A stretch of 64,000 nt of DNA from Arthrobacter cheniae (GTDB lineage Bacteria; Actinomycetota; Actinomycetes; Actinomycetales; Micrococcaceae), in assembly GCF_003602275.1 (NCBI RefSeq), contig NZ_QZVT01000003.1, positions 310,001 to 374,000 of the forward strand. The letters are read 5' to 3'. The position numbers and the translations under genes are program-made. A model generated the notes under the pieces. That model worked only from the letters and a program-made list of their open reading frames with translations, had not been told where the DNA came from and ran no database searches. Below, in pieces: positions 1 through 9,165 of the stretch (positions are counted from its first letter, which is position 1; the number at the start of each line of letters is the position of its first letter).

Positions 1-784
1 GCAGGGCCTGCTCCGCGAGGACGGGCGAGCCCGCCCAGCCCGCCAGCGCGGCACGGAGCGTCTTCCTGCGCTGCGCGAACGCGGCGTCGATGACGGCGAA
101 GACCTGCTCGCGCGTGGCCGTGGTGACGGGAGGATCCCGGCGCGTGAACCGGACCAGGCCCGAGGCGATCTTCGGTGCCGGCCAGAAGACGTTCATCCCG
201 ATCACGCCGGCCTTGGCCATGTTCGAGTACCAGGCGGCCTTGACCGACGGCACGCCGTACACCTTGGAACCGGGAGGAGCCGCAAGGCGGTCCGCCACCT
301 CGTCCTGCACCATCACCAGGCCGTGGCGGAGCGACGGGAAGCGTGCAAGGAGGTTGAGCACCACGGGCACGGCGACGTTGTACGGGAGGTTGGCCACGAG
401 CGCCGTCGGCTCGTGGGGCAGCGAGGTGACGCGCAGCGCGTCCTCGAGGACGACGTCGAGCGCCGCTGCGCGCTCCGGCCGCCACTGGGCGATGGTGCCG
501 GGCAGCTTGCCGGCCAGGACCGGATCGATCTCGACGGCGATGACGCGCTCGGCGGCGTCGAGCAGTCCGAGGGTCAGGGAACCGAGCCCCGGCCCTACTT
601 CGAGGACCGTCTCGTCGGGGGCCAGGTTGGCCGACGCGACGATCCGGCGGATGGTGTTGCCGTCGATCACGAAGTTCTGCCCGAGCGACTTGGTCGGACG
701 GATATCCACCTCGGCTGCCAGGCGTCGTACGTCTGCGGCACCGAAGAGGGGTGCGGGCTGGCCGGCGGCCTGGTGCGTGGTCAC
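1..784 (-). CDS. ksgA: 16S rRNA dimethyladenosine transferase KsgA/RsmA, C-terminus outside window
   Basis: Makes the tandem N6-dimethyladenosines (A1518/A1519 in E. coli numbering) near the 3' end of 16S rRNA in the cytoplasm, using S-adenosylmethionine. The translation opens with the family signature LGQNFV, followed by the SAM-binding motif [12 protein letters not shown] at about residues 55-66 and the catalytic NLPYNV at about residue 120. The reading frame runs off the left edge after about 261 codons, so only the last few residues are missing. I chose the GTG at 784 because a TACGAT box lies exactly 6 nt upstream, which fits a leaderless transcript. It follows tatD on the same strand, but 420 bp away, so it probably has its own promoter. 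Confidence 0.95.
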   Translation of the reverse strand, partial: MTTHQAAGQPAPLFGAADVRRLAAEVDIRPTKSLGQNFVIDGNTIRRIVASANLAPDETVLEVGPGLGSLTLGLLDAAERVIAVEIDPVLAGKLPGTIAQWRPERAAALDVVLEDALRVTSLPHEPTALVANLPYNVAVPVVLNLLARFPSLRHGLVMVQDEVADRLAAPPGSKVYGVPSVKAAWYSNMAKAGVIGMNVFWPAPKIASGLVRFTRRDPPVTTATREQVFAVIDAAFAQRRKTLRAALAGWAGSPVLAEQAL

Positions 785-790
785 CGTGTC

Positions 791-796
791 ATCGTA
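791..796 (-). promoter_or_regulatory. -10 box of ksgA (leaderless type)
   Basis: TACGAT on the minus strand, followed by a 6-nt spacer and then the GTG start of ksgA. No ribosome binding site precedes the start, so transcription probably begins at or next to the start codon. Confidence 0.6.
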
Positions 797-863
797 TCGG
801 CACCATCGAGCGGTTCCCGGCGCGAGGGGCAGCATCTCGTGGTCTTGCCACATACAGGGAGCC

Positions 864-915
864 GGCAGCGCCGCTGGGGGGGCGCCCTGGTCTTGAGAGG
901 GCGCTCGACGCTGCC
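864..915 (-). other. Nested hairpin upstream of ksgA
   Basis: The outer arms GGCAGCG (864-870) and CGCTGCC (909-915) enclose inner arms GCGCCCT (882-888) and AGGGCGC (898-904) around a 9-nt loop. It lies about 70 bp before the ksgA promoter on the minus strand. It could end transcription coming from tatD, or be a leftover leader structure. There is no clear T-run, so its role is open. Confidence 0.45.
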
Positions 916-1204
916 GACCCCTGATATGCCTTCTGGGAAGGCAGACAGCCCACTCCCCGCCTCCGGTCTCAGAGAAGCGGATGGGCCGTCCCGGAAGTGA
1001 ACCCCCTACGCGAACCTCGAGCCGAGGCAACGAGCGGTCCTTCCTCTGAAGACATTACGGATCCGGGACCTGACCTACCCGAGTGGATCGCACCCGATCC
1101 CTGAGGCAAGGTACGTGAACCGGTACGGGGCACTACTTGCTCCATACGGTGCCGGCCACGCCTCACCGCCGGGAAGGCTGCAGCCGGCGCACGCTTCAGC
1201 CGCC

Positions 1205-2188
1205 TCAGGCGTTGTTCCAGCTGCCGTAGACGGCCTCGGTATTGCTCGTCAGGCGGGCGCACAGGGTATCGACGTCCGTCCCCAGGATGCCGGCCATGGC
1301 CCGGACCGTGTTCGGCAGGACATAGCTGGCGTTGGGCCGGCCGCGGTGGGGGTGCGGGGTGAGGAACGGCGCATCGGTCTCGGTCAGGACGAGCCCGGGA
1401 TCGGCGGCGAGCAGTGCCTCACGGAGGTTCGTGGCGTTCTTGAAGGTGACCGTCCCGGCGAAGGACATGAACCAGCCGTGCTCGTTGCAGATGCGGGCGA
1501 GGGCTGCGTCACCCGAGAAGCAGTGCAGCACCACGCGCTCGGGAGGTCCGTCGGCGAGCAGGGTGTCCACGACGTCGTCGTGCGCCTCGCGGTCGTGGAT
1601 CTGCAGCGCCTTCCCCAGTCGCTTGGCGATGTCGATGTGGCTGCGGAAGGACGCCAACTGGCCTCCCCGTCCGGCCTCGCCGGTCCGGAAGTAGTCCAGG
1701 CCGGTCTCTCCGAGGGCGCGGATGCGCGGCCCGGCGGCGAGCTGCTCGATCTCCGACAGGGCGTCGTCGAGCGTGCCGGCGTCGGCGAGCAGGGGTGCAT
1801 CGTTCGGGTGCAGGGCGACCGCACCGAGGAGGCGGGCGTCCTGCTCGACGACGGCGGCCGTGAAGCGTGAGGATGCCAGGTCGGTGCCGACCTGCACCGC
1901 TCCCCTGACGCCGGCCGCCTCCGCCGCGTCGAGGGCCTCATGGATCGAGACTTCGACCGGACCGTCCCGGAAGTCGAAGTGGGTGTGGTTGTCGATCACG
2001 GTCACCGCGAGCGGTTCCGGCAGCGGCGGATACCCGCCCTTCCTGCGTCGTCGTGCCACCGTCGCGTCGTCATCCCCTGCCGTCGTCGGCGGCTGTTCTC
2101 CCGTCTCCGTGTCCTCCGGCTCCCGATAGGCGGGCGGAGTCTCGCCCGGCGTATAGGGGTGGCGGGGGGCGGCAGCGCTGGTACACAT
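1205..2188 (-). CDS. tatD: TatD family metal-dependent deoxyribonuclease/hydrolase
   Basis: Amidohydrolase-fold TIM-barrel enzyme of the TatD family, whose members act as 3'-5' exonucleases in DNA repair and turnover. The metal-binding start of the barrel is seen as VIDNHTHFDF at about residue 64; GETGLDYF, HDREAHDD, LHCFSGD and ETDAPFL follow in the family order. At 327 aa it is longer than the usual 260-300 because of a proline- and arginine-rich N-terminal stretch of about 60 residues that probably lies outside the fold. The ATG at 2188 sits 6 nt after a TAGGCT box, which supports this start. It is divergent from the moxR operon and upstream of ksgA. Confidence 0.92.
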   Translation of the reverse strand: MCTSAAAPRHPYTPGETPPAYREPEDTETGEQPPTTAGDDDATVARRRRKGGYPPLPEPLAVTVIDNHTHFDFRDGPVEVSIHEALDAAEAAGVRGAVQVGTDLASSRFTAAVVEQDARLLGAVALHPNDAPLLADAGTLDDALSEIEQLAAGPRIRALGETGLDYFRTGEAGRGGQLASFRSHIDIAKRLGKALQIHDREAHDDVVDTLLADGPPERVVLHCFSGDAALARICNEHGWFMSFAGTVTFKNATNLREALLAADPGLVLTETDAPFLTPHPHRGRPNASYVLPNTVRAMAGILGTDVDTLCARLTSNTEAVYGSWNNA

Positions 2189-2194
2189 GCCGCA

Positions 2195-2200
2195 AGCCTA
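2195..2200 (-). promoter_or_regulatory. -10 box of tatD (leaderless type)
   Basis: TAGGCT on the minus strand with a 6-nt spacer to the ATG of tatD, and no ribosome binding site between. Confidence 0.6.
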
Positions 2201-2372
2201 GCCAGCGCACGGAACTTATCTCCCGGAGAGCAAGTTGACCTAGTAACCTGTTGAATCATTCAGCCCGGTCTTTCCTGCCCAGCGCCGGACCGGTCGCGGC
2301 CGTTCACTGTGTCGATGATCCCGGCCGCCCGGCCGATGCTCGCCGCCCCAGCCGCTTGCATGGAAGGTGCCC

Positions 2373-3398
2373 ATGAACGTCCAGCACAACATCGCCGAGA
2401 TCGCAGCCGATCCGCGCCTGGTGGCACCGGCGGACCCGGATCTTCCCGGAGCGCCGTTCCACGACATCAGCACCCGCATCCTCGATTCGATCGAGACGGT
2501 CATCGACGGCAAGCCCGAGGCCGCACGCCTCGCACTCACCGTCCTGCTGGCGCAGGGACACCTGCTGCTGGAGGACGTGCCCGGTGTCGGCAAGACCATG
2601 CTCGCGAAGACCCTCGCCCGGACGATCGACTGCACCGTCAACCGCATCCAGTTCACCCCCGATCTGCTGCCGTCCGACGTCACGGGCGTCTCGATCTTCA
2701 ACCAGGACTCCCGGCGCTTCGAGTTCAGGCGGGGCCCGGTGTTCGCGAACATCGTCATCGGCGACGAGATCAACCGCGCCTCCGCCAAGACGCAGTCCTC
2801 CCTGCTCGAATGCATGGAGGAACACCAGGTGACGGTGGACGGGCACACCCACGTGCTCGGTCAGCCGTTCATGGTGGTCGCCACACAGAACCCGATCGAG
2901 ATGGAGGGCACCTATCCCCTTCCCGAGGCCCAGCGGGACCGCTTCATGGCCCGCATCTCCATGGGCTACCCGGACGCCCGTGCCGAGGCGGACATGCTCG
3001 AGACCCACCAGTCCGTGTCACCGCTCGAGGCGATCCGTCCTGTGGCGAGCGTCGCCGACATCGCCGGCATGATGCGGCAGGTGCGCAGCGTGTACGTCTC
3101 GCCCGCCGTCAAGGACTACACCGTCGCGATCGGCCGGGCCACGCGTGAGCACCCGCGGCTGAGGCTCGGCGCGAGCCCCCGCTCGCTGCTGCAGCTCCTC
3201 CGGGCCGCGAAGGCCGGGGCCGCCCTCGAGGGCCGCGACTTCGTGTTGCCCGACGACATCGCGGCCATCGCTGACGCCGTCCTCGCCCATCGCCTCCTGC
3301 TGGACCGCAAGGCGACCAGCGCCGGGGACACGGCGTCGACGATCGTCGCGGACGTCCTCGCCCGCGTGCCGGTGGCCCGCGATTCGCAGCGTCGCTGA
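2373..3398 (+). CDS. MoxR-family AAA+ ATPase
   Basis: MoxR AAA+ chaperone-like ATPase, thought to help assemble or mature protein complexes together with neighbouring von Willebrand or DUF58 proteins. Walker A is seen as VPGVGKT at about residue 70, Walker B as DEINRA at about 131, and a sensor-1-like ATQNPIE at about 176. The downstream sequence YPLPEAQRDRFM is a MoxR hallmark. Two starts are possible: GTG at 2367 and ATG at 2373. I prefer the ATG because GGAAGG at 2362-2367 is then properly spaced. Length (341 aa) is normal. It is first in the operon moxR-DUF58-transglutaminase; the DUF58 gene starts 42 bp downstream. Confidence 0.93.
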   Translation: MNVQHNIAEIAADPRLVAPADPDLPGAPFHDISTRILDSIETVIDGKPEAARLALTVLLAQGHLLLEDVPGVGKTMLAKTLARTIDCTVNRIQFTPDLLPSDVTGVSIFNQDSRRFEFRRGPVFANIVIGDEINRASAKTQSSLLECMEEHQVTVDGHTHVLGQPFMVVATQNPIEMEGTYPLPEAQRDRFMARISMGYPDARAEADMLETHQSVSPLEAIRPVASVADIAGMMRQVRSVYVSPAVKDYTVAIGRATREHPRLRLGASPRSLLQLLRAAKAGAALEGRDFVLPDDIAAIADAVLAHRLLLDRKATSAGDTASTIVADVLARVPVARDSQRR

Positions 3399-3440
3399 CC
3401 TGCCCCGGCATGTTCCCCTCCTAGCTCCGGCGGATACCTG

Positions 3441-4970
3441 ATGGCCCTTCTCGACAAACTCCCCTCGCGGATCCTGACCGTGCGCGGCTGGGCGTTCGTC
3501 CTCACCGCCGTCGTCGCCCTGCTGGCTGCCCAGGTCCTCGGGCGGCGCGACCTCCTCTACGTGGGCGTGCTGCTGCTCGCCCTGCCGTTGGCCTCGATCA
3601 TCGTCCTTCGGATCGTCAAGCCCCGCTTCACGGTGAGCCGCCGCTTCCAGCCGCAGTCCATGGAGATCGGCTCTACGACGACGGTCACCCTCTCGCTCAC
3701 GGCCGCCGTGGCGGGAGGGGCGACCATCTCCATGGAGGAGCAGCTCCCCGCCCGATTCGGCCAGGCACCGCAGTTCACCTACCCGTCACGCAACCCGACC
3801 CGCGAAGGCGTCTCCGTCTATGAGTACCGGCTCCGCTCGGTCTCGCGGGGGGTCTACGACATCGGTCCCGTGACGGCCGAGTTCACCGACCCCTTCGGCC
3901 TGGGGAAGTCGCGGCACGTCCTCGGCGCGACCGACGCCCTCGTCGTCACGCCCGCTCCCGTCGAGCTGCTGGCGTCGGGTTTGTCCGGCTCGCGCGGTAA
4001 TGACGGTCTCGCGGCCACACGTCGCCAGGCCAACCCCAGCGACGACGACGTCATGACGCGCGAGTACCGGCACGGCGACTCGATGCGGCGGGTCCACTGG
4101 GCCGCGACTGCCCGTCACAGCGAACTGATGGTGCGGCAGGAGGAGTCGGTGACGACACCCCAGGCGACGCTGCTCATGGACCAGCGGCACCACAGTTTCA
4201 GCACGGGTTTCAGCGCGGCCTTCGGCGTCGACGGCACGGGAGGGAATGGCCTGTCCACGTCGCCGACCTTCGAATGGGCGGTCACCGCCGTGATGTCGAT
4301 CAGCGCGCACCTCCTCGAGCGCAACTACGCCCTGCGGTTGCTCGACCACGTGGGCGCGCCGGCGCTGCTGCGCTCCCCCTCAGCCCCCTTCCCCGAGGAC
4401 GAGGAGCACCAGGGCTCGGGGGCGGTCGCAGGTATCGCGGAGGGGCTCGCGGCCCTCGAGCTCGCACCCGAGACCGGGAGGCGCACCCAGGGGGAGGACC
4501 ACGCGGGCAGCACGGTGGTGCGGGCGGGAGAGGCCGCGCGCACCGCGGCCCGGCGCATCCGACGCTCGACGGCGGACGCGGCCCTGCACGCACCGCACGC
4601 CGCCTTCGGTGACGACCTGCTGGACAAGCTTGCCGCGACACGGCACAGGGGTTCGCTCATCGCCGTACTCGGCGTGATCACCATCGAGGAGGCCAGGGCC
4701 CTCGCCTCGGCCTCGGACTACGGCTCGGCGTCCTACGCCATCCTCACGTCCGAACGGCCCGCCGACTCCCAGCGACAGCTCGATATCCTCCGTGATGCCG
4801 GCTGGCACGCCACGGCTGCCTCACCCTCGGCCTCCTTGCCCATCGTCTGGGCAGGACTCGAACACGCGGTCGGCCGGGCTTCCGCCCCGAACGCCGCCCC
4901 CGCAGCGGCCGTCCGCCCGTCGGACCAGAACCGAGCATCCCGCGCCACCACCTACAGGGGACCAGCATGA
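3441..4970 (+). CDS. DUF58 domain membrane protein
   Basis: Membrane-anchored DUF58 protein, the usual partner of MoxR ATPases; its exact activity is unknown. Two hydrophobic segments lie at about residues 16-30 and 38-55. An extracytoplasmic-type beta-rich segment follows, and then the DUF58 signature around residue 207 (YRHGDSMRRVHWAATA). The C-terminal third is alanine- and arginine-rich and probably cytoplasmic. At 509 aa it is longer than many DUF58 proteins (300-450 aa). The last codons overlap the start of the transglutaminase gene by 4 bp (ATGA), so the two are translationally coupled. Confidence 0.88.
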   Translation: MALLDKLPSRILTVRGWAFVLTAVVALLAAQVLGRRDLLYVGVLLLALPLASIIVLRIVKPRFTVSRRFQPQSMEIGSTTTVTLSLTAAVAGGATISMEEQLPARFGQAPQFTYPSRNPTREGVSVYEYRLRSVSRGVYDIGPVTAEFTDPFGLGKSRHVLGATDALVVTPAPVELLASGLSGSRGNDGLAATRRQANPSDDDVMTREYRHGDSMRRVHWAATARHSELMVRQEESVTTPQATLLMDQRHHSFSTGFSAAFGVDGTGGNGLSTSPTFEWAVTAVMSISAHLLERNYALRLLDHVGAPALLRSPSAPFPEDEEHQGSGAVAGIAEGLAALELAPETGRRTQGEDHAGSTVVRAGEAARTAARRIRRSTADAALHAPHAAFGDDLLDKLAATRHRGSLIAVLGVITIEEARALASASDYGSASYAILTSERPADSQRQLDILRDAGWHATAASPSASLPIVWAGLEHAVGRASAPNAAPAAAVRPSDQNRASRATTYRGPA

Positions 4971-7447
4971 CCTCGACTCTCTCCCGACCGGCGCCGGCCC
5001 CCGCGTCCGCCCCCCAGGCCCCACGGCGAGCGCCCTCCGCCGATCCCTGGCACTGGGCCGTCACGGGCGCGTCCCTCCTCGCGGTCCTCGCTGCTGCCTC
5101 GAGCCTGAACGGGGTCGTGGAACCCTGGACGTGGCTGATGCCGGTCCTCCGCACCCTCGTTCCCGTCCTCCTGGCGGCGGCGCTCACGCGGGCCCTCGGC
5201 CTGGGCAGCATGATCACGGCACTGGCCGGCGTCCTGGCCCTCGTCGGGGCGCTGACGGCGCAGTTCTTCCCGCGGCAGGCCCTCATCGGCGTCATCCCGG
5301 GGCCGGGGACCTCCCTCGAACTCCAGCGCCTCCTGGCACAGGCCGAGGAGACCGTCGTCTCGCAGGTGGCACCTGTCCTGCCGGGCGCCGGAATCTTCCT
5401 ACTCGTCTGCGCCGCGCTGGGACTCATCGCGATCGTCGTCGACCTCCTCGCCACGACCATGCGCATGCCCGCGCCCTGCGGACTGGCGCTCATCCTGGTG
5501 ATGGTCTCCCCCGCCATCGTCAAGCCCACCGGTGTCGGCATGTTCGCCTTCATCGTCACGGTCCTGGCATTCCTGTTCCTCCTCGCCACCGCCCAGTGGC
5601 GTGAGAACCGGCTCGCTTCGGGAGGCGCGCGTGCGTCGTCGGGCTTCGCGGGCCGCAGCGCGATCATCGGCGCGGCGGCACTCGCCGTGACCGTGATCCT
5701 GCCGATGTTCGTCCCCGGCTTCAATTCGGGGGCCTTCCCGCAGGGCGCCCGGCTCAACGTGTGGGGCAACGCCACCGGACTGAACCCGGCCGTGACGCTC
5801 GGGAACGACCTCCGGAACCCGACCGGCTTCGGGCGCATCCTCTACTCCACCAACTCGGACAACCCGGTGTACCTTCGCGCCGTCACCCTCGAGGACTTCA
5901 GCGGCCGGCGCTGGGAGCCGGATGAGAGGAACGGCGACCGCGAGTCCGACGTCGCCGAGATCGGCGCGGAGGACGGCGTGCCGGGCGCCCCCGCCGACAG
6001 CAGCCCCGTCTTCACGCGCGTCTCCACGCAGAGCTACGCGAGCCCCTGGCTCCTCACCCCCTACGCGCCCGTGGGCATCAGCAACCTGACCGGCAACTGG
6101 GCCTGGGATCCGGCGAACCTGTCCATCCTCGCCACCGACGGAGGGTCGACGGCGAGGCAGCAGTACCTCGTGCAGAGCCGTTCGTCAGCACTCACCAGGG
6201 AGGGGCTCGGCAACATCGGGCCATCCGACACCGAAGCCGTCCCGGACGTCTTCGCCGCGCTGCCGGATGACACCCCGGAGATCGTGCGCACCCGGACCGA
6301 GGAGATCACCGGCGAGTTCGTGAACCCCTATGACAAGGCCATGGCGATCCAGAGCTACCTTCGCGGGCCCGAGTTCGAGTACTCGGTGGAAGCCCCGGTG
6401 GAAGGTGGCTACGACGGCAGCGGGATGGACGTCATGGCACGTTTCCTCGAGTCGAAGTCCGGCTACTGCGTCCACTACGCCGGCACCATGGCCGTCATGG
6501 CCCGTGCCGCCGGCATCCCCAGCAGGGTGGCCATCGGCTACACACCCGGCAGTCCCACGGGGGACACCGAGGAGGGTCCGGACGGGGTCGAGCTGAGCGA
6601 ATTCGTCGTCGACTCCCGCAACGCGCACGCCTGGCCCGAGCTCTATTTCGAGGGCGTCGGCTGGGTCCAGTTCGAACCGACTCCGTCACGTGGCGTCGTT
6701 CCCACGTACGCCCAGCAGGCCTTCTCGCCGGTGGGTCCCCGAGCGGACGACGGCAACGCGCTGAACCCCAGCGGACTCCCCGGCGCAACGGGTCGAACGG
6801 ATCCCGCGACGGACCCGACGAACGCCGCCACCGGGTCCCAGGGCGCCGGCTCCGAGGGCGAGGCGACCCCCGCAACGGGTCTGCTCGCCATCGGGGGCGT
6901 TGCACTCCTGGCCCTCCTGCCGCTCCTGCTGCGGACGGTGCGGACGCGGTCCCGCCGCAAGTCGGTGGCCATCACGGATGTCTCGGCGGGTTCCGCCGGA
7001 GCGGCGACCGCCGCCTGGGCGGAGACGACGGAGATCGCCGGAGATTACGGCTACCCCCTCGAGCCGACCGACACTCCCCGCACCTTCGCCGGCCGGCTCG
7101 CCCACGAGGCCGATCTGGCGGGCGAACCCGCCTCGTCGCTGGCGAGGCTCAGGAACGCCTACGAGCGCGAAGAATACGCCGAGCGTGGAGCGGCGATCGG
7201 ATCCCCAGGAGCGGTGACTCCCCCGGTTCCGTTCCACGGGTCCGGCCGTCCGGGCCCATCGGGCACCCCCGCTGTCGGGACCCCCGCTGTCGGGACCCTG
7301 GCACGGGCCGTCTCCCCGCCGCGGTGGGACGACGTCGACACCGTCACGCGCGCGCTGCGACGCGGCAGCTCCTGGTCCACGAGGATCAGGGCCCGCCTGT
7401 TCCCGCAGTCGCTCCTCAACCGTTTCAGGAGCGACCCGCGCGACTGA
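4967..7447 (+). CDS. Membrane-anchored transglutaminase-like protein (TgpA type)
   Basis: Large membrane protein with an extracytoplasmic transglutaminase-like (papain-fold) domain. Hydrophobic helices fill roughly residues 27-250. The catalytic domain shows the cysteine in SGYCVHYAGTMAVMAR at about residue 500 and the histidine in RNAHAWPELYF at about 553, followed by GWVQFEPTPS. A further membrane helix lies at about 637-655, and a charged cytoplasmic tail ends the protein. This matches the TgpA/YebA architecture that goes with MoxR and DUF58. Natural substrates are unknown; a protease or crosslinking role at the cell surface is inferred. At 826 aa it is typical for actinobacteria. Confidence 0.9.
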   Translation: MTSTLSRPAPAPASAPQAPRRAPSADPWHWAVTGASLLAVLAAASSLNGVVEPWTWLMPVLRTLVPVLLAAALTRALGLGSMITALAGVLALVGALTAQFFPRQALIGVIPGPGTSLELQRLLAQAEETVVSQVAPVLPGAGIFLLVCAALGLIAIVVDLLATTMRMPAPCGLALILVMVSPAIVKPTGVGMFAFIVTVLAFLFLLATAQWRENRLASGGARASSGFAGRSAIIGAAALAVTVILPMFVPGFNSGAFPQGARLNVWGNATGLNPAVTLGNDLRNPTGFGRILYSTNSDNPVYLRAVTLEDFSGRRWEPDERNGDRESDVAEIGAEDGVPGAPADSSPVFTRVSTQSYASPWLLTPYAPVGISNLTGNWAWDPANLSILATDGGSTARQQYLVQSRSSALTREGLGNIGPSDTEAVPDVFAALPDDTPEIVRTRTEEITGEFVNPYDKAMAIQSYLRGPEFEYSVEAPVEGGYDGSGMDVMARFLESKSGYCVHYAGTMAVMARAAGIPSRVAIGYTPGSPTGDTEEGPDGVELSEFVVDSRNAHAWPELYFEGVGWVQFEPTPSRGVVPTYAQQAFSPVGPRADDGNALNPSGLPGATGRTDPATDPTNAATGSQGAGSEGEATPATGLLAIGGVALLALLPLLLRTVRTRSRRKSVAITDVSAGSAGAATAAWAETTEIAGDYGYPLEPTDTPRTFAGRLAHEADLAGEPASSLARLRNAYEREEYAERGAAIGSPGAVTPPVPFHGSGRPGPSGTPAVGTPAVGTLARAVSPPRWDDVDTVTRALRRGSSWSTRIRARLFPQSLLNRFRSDPRD

Positions 7448-7451
7448 CCCT

Positions 7452-7545
7452 CGTAGGGACGGCGCCTCGTAGGGACGGCGCCTCGCGCGGGCGGACCCTC
7501 GTGCGGGCGGACCCTCGCGCGGGCGGACCCTCGCGCGGACGGAGC
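7452..7545. repeat. Short tandem repeats between convergent genes
   Basis: Two kinds of GC-rich repeat fill this gap: copies of CTCGTAGGGACGGCGC, then three copies of the 16-bp unit ACCCTCGYGCGGGCGG (the last slightly changed). They lie between the transglutaminase stop and the convergent gabD stop. No terminator with a T-run was seen. Confidence 0.7.
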
Positions 7546-7548
7546 CCG

Positions 7549-9030
7549 CTAGGACGCGTAGGGGTCCGCGATACCCACGTACTGCGTGTACAGGTATTCC
7601 TCGATGCCCTCGGCGCCGCCCTCACGGCCCAGGCCTGACTGCTTCACCCCGCCGAAGGGAGCGGCGGCGTTCGACACGACTCCGGCATTGAGGCCCATCA
7701 TGCCGGTGTCGAGCCGCTCGCCGAGGCGGAGACCGCGGTTGAGGTCCCGCGTGAAGACGTAGGCGACAAGACCGTATTCGGTGTCGTTGGCCAGTTCCAC
7801 CGCCTCGTCCTCCGTGCTGAAGGTGATGATGGGCGCCACCGGGCCGAAGATCTCCTCCTGCATGATCCGCGCTGACCGCGGGACGTTCGTCAGCACCGTG
7901 GCCTCGTAGAAGTAGCCGTCACCGGTGACGGGGGCGCCGCCGGTGACGGTCGTCGCACCATCGCCCACGGCTGCGGTGACGAGCTCGTGCACCTTGTCGC
8001 GGCTCTTCCGGTCGATGAGCGGGCCGAGCTTGGACTCGTCCTCCGTGCCACGGGCCGTGGTCATGCCCTGCATCCGCTCGGCGAGCGCCGACGCGAAGCG
8101 GTCCGCCACGGACTCGTGCACGATGAAGCGGTTGGCTGCGGTGCAGGCCTCGCCCATGTTGCGGAGCTTCGCCAGCATGGCGCCCTGCACCGCGGCGTCG
8201 AGGTCCGCGTCCTCGAAGACGAGGAACGGCGCGTTCCCGCCGAGCTCCATGGACGTCCGCAGCACGTTCTTCGAGGCAGCCGCAAGAAGGGTGCGACCGA
8301 CAGGGGTCGAGCCCGTGAAGGAGAGCTTGCGCAGCCGGGGATCGTCGATGAGGGGGCCGGTGACGTCGCCTGCGGTGGTCGTGTTGACGATGTTCAGCAC
8401 CCCTGCAGGCAGCCCCGCTTCCTGCAGCACGGTCGCGAACAGGGAGGACGTGAGCGGTGTGAGGTTGGCGGGCTTGAGCACCATGGTGCAGCCGGCGGCG
8501 ATGGCCGGGGCCACCTTCCGGGTGGCCATTGCCAGGGGGAAGTTCCAGGGCGTGATGAGCAGGCACGGTCCAACCGGCTTCTTGCTCACGAGCAGCCGTG
8601 ACTTGCCATCCGGCGCCATCGAGTAGCGGCCCGTCGCGCGGACGGCCTCCTCCGAGAACCAGCGGAGGAACTCGGCACCGTAGGTGACCTCGCCCCGCGC
8701 CTCGGCCAGCGGCTTGCCCATCTCGAGCGTCATCAGGAGGGCGAACTCGTCAGCCCGGGCGGTTACCAGATCGAAGGCCCGGCGCAGGATCTCCCCGCGC
8801 TCACGGGGAGCTGTGCGAGCCCAGCTTGCCTGTGCGGCAACCGCGGCATCGAGTGCGGCCATGCCGTCCTCGGGCGAGCCGTCCGCGAGGGTCAGCAGGG
8901 TGCGGCCGGTGGCCGGGTCCTCGACGTCGAAGGTGGCCCCGGAGGAGGAAGCTCGCCACTCCCCGCCGATCAGGAGCCCCGTGGGCACCTTGTCGAGTAC
9001 TGCCTTTTCCTGGTCGGCGGTGACGGCCAT
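7549..9030 (-). CDS. gabD: NAD(P)-dependent succinate-semialdehyde dehydrogenase
   Basis: Aldehyde dehydrogenase superfamily enzyme closest to succinate-semialdehyde dehydrogenases, which oxidise succinic semialdehyde to succinate at the end of GABA breakdown. Visible are the cofactor-site TPWNFPLAM, the catalytic glutamate in MELGGNAPF, the catalytic cysteine in GEACTAANRF, and EEIFGPVAP near the C-terminus. I place the start at the ATG at 9030 (MAVTADQEK), with GGAG 6 nt upstream; an upstream start at 9075 would add 15 residues of no clear value. No GABA aminotransferase is adjacent, so the exact substrate is inferred from family resemblance. Confidence 0.85.
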   Translation of the reverse strand: MAVTADQEKAVLDKVPTGLLIGGEWRASSSGATFDVEDPATGRTLLTLADGSPEDGMAALDAAVAAQASWARTAPRERGEILRRAFDLVTARADEFALLMTLEMGKPLAEARGEVTYGAEFLRWFSEEAVRATGRYSMAPDGKSRLLVSKKPVGPCLLITPWNFPLAMATRKVAPAIAAGCTMVLKPANLTPLTSSLFATVLQEAGLPAGVLNIVNTTTAGDVTGPLIDDPRLRKLSFTGSTPVGRTLLAAASKNVLRTSMELGGNAPFLVFEDADLDAAVQGAMLAKLRNMGEACTAANRFIVHESVADRFASALAERMQGMTTARGTEDESKLGPLIDRKSRDKVHELVTAAVGDGATTVTGGAPVTGDGYFYEATVLTNVPRSARIMQEEIFGPVAPIITFSTEDEAVELANDTEYGLVAYVFTRDLNRGLRLGERLDTGMMGLNAGVVSNAAAPFGGVKQSGLGREGGAEGIEEYLYTQYVGIADPYAS

Positions 9031-9165
9031 GCTGAGCTCCTTCGCGAGAATTCTGGGGCGCGCCCCGAAGGGCATTCCCGCTCACGCTAAGCCCGGCGGC
9101 GAAGGAGTGTCCAGTGAACCCTGCACGGGGTTGCACCACTTCCTTTGGGCGACTGCACAGGAAGG

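Larger units (their letters stand above)
785..1204. other. 420-bp intergenic gap between tatD and ksgA, no gene recognised
   Basis: No reading frame here has a convincing start, ribosome site or recognisable product. A minus-strand frame at 969-1262 runs into the 3' end of tatD and reads as arginine-rich shadow sequence. The ksgA promoter lies at the left end and a strong nested hairpin at 864-915. In many actinobacteria a resuscitation-promoting factor gene sits between tatD and ksgA; none is visible here. Confidence 0.6.

Noticed and set aside
785..1204. Possible c-di-AMP (ydaO) riboswitch between tatD and ksgA
   Set aside because: Short matches such as GTAGGG occur, but the conserved blocks of the motif (for example CCGACAGCTAACTCC-like and GGGGTGAATC-like) were not found on either strand.
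969..1262. 97-aa minus-strand open frame
   Set aside because: Arginine-rich, runs into the 3' end of tatD, and has no ribosome site or recognisable domain.
4744..5838. 364-aa minus-strand open frame
   Set aside because: Antisense to the DUF58 and transglutaminase genes; composition is that of a GC-rich shadow frame.
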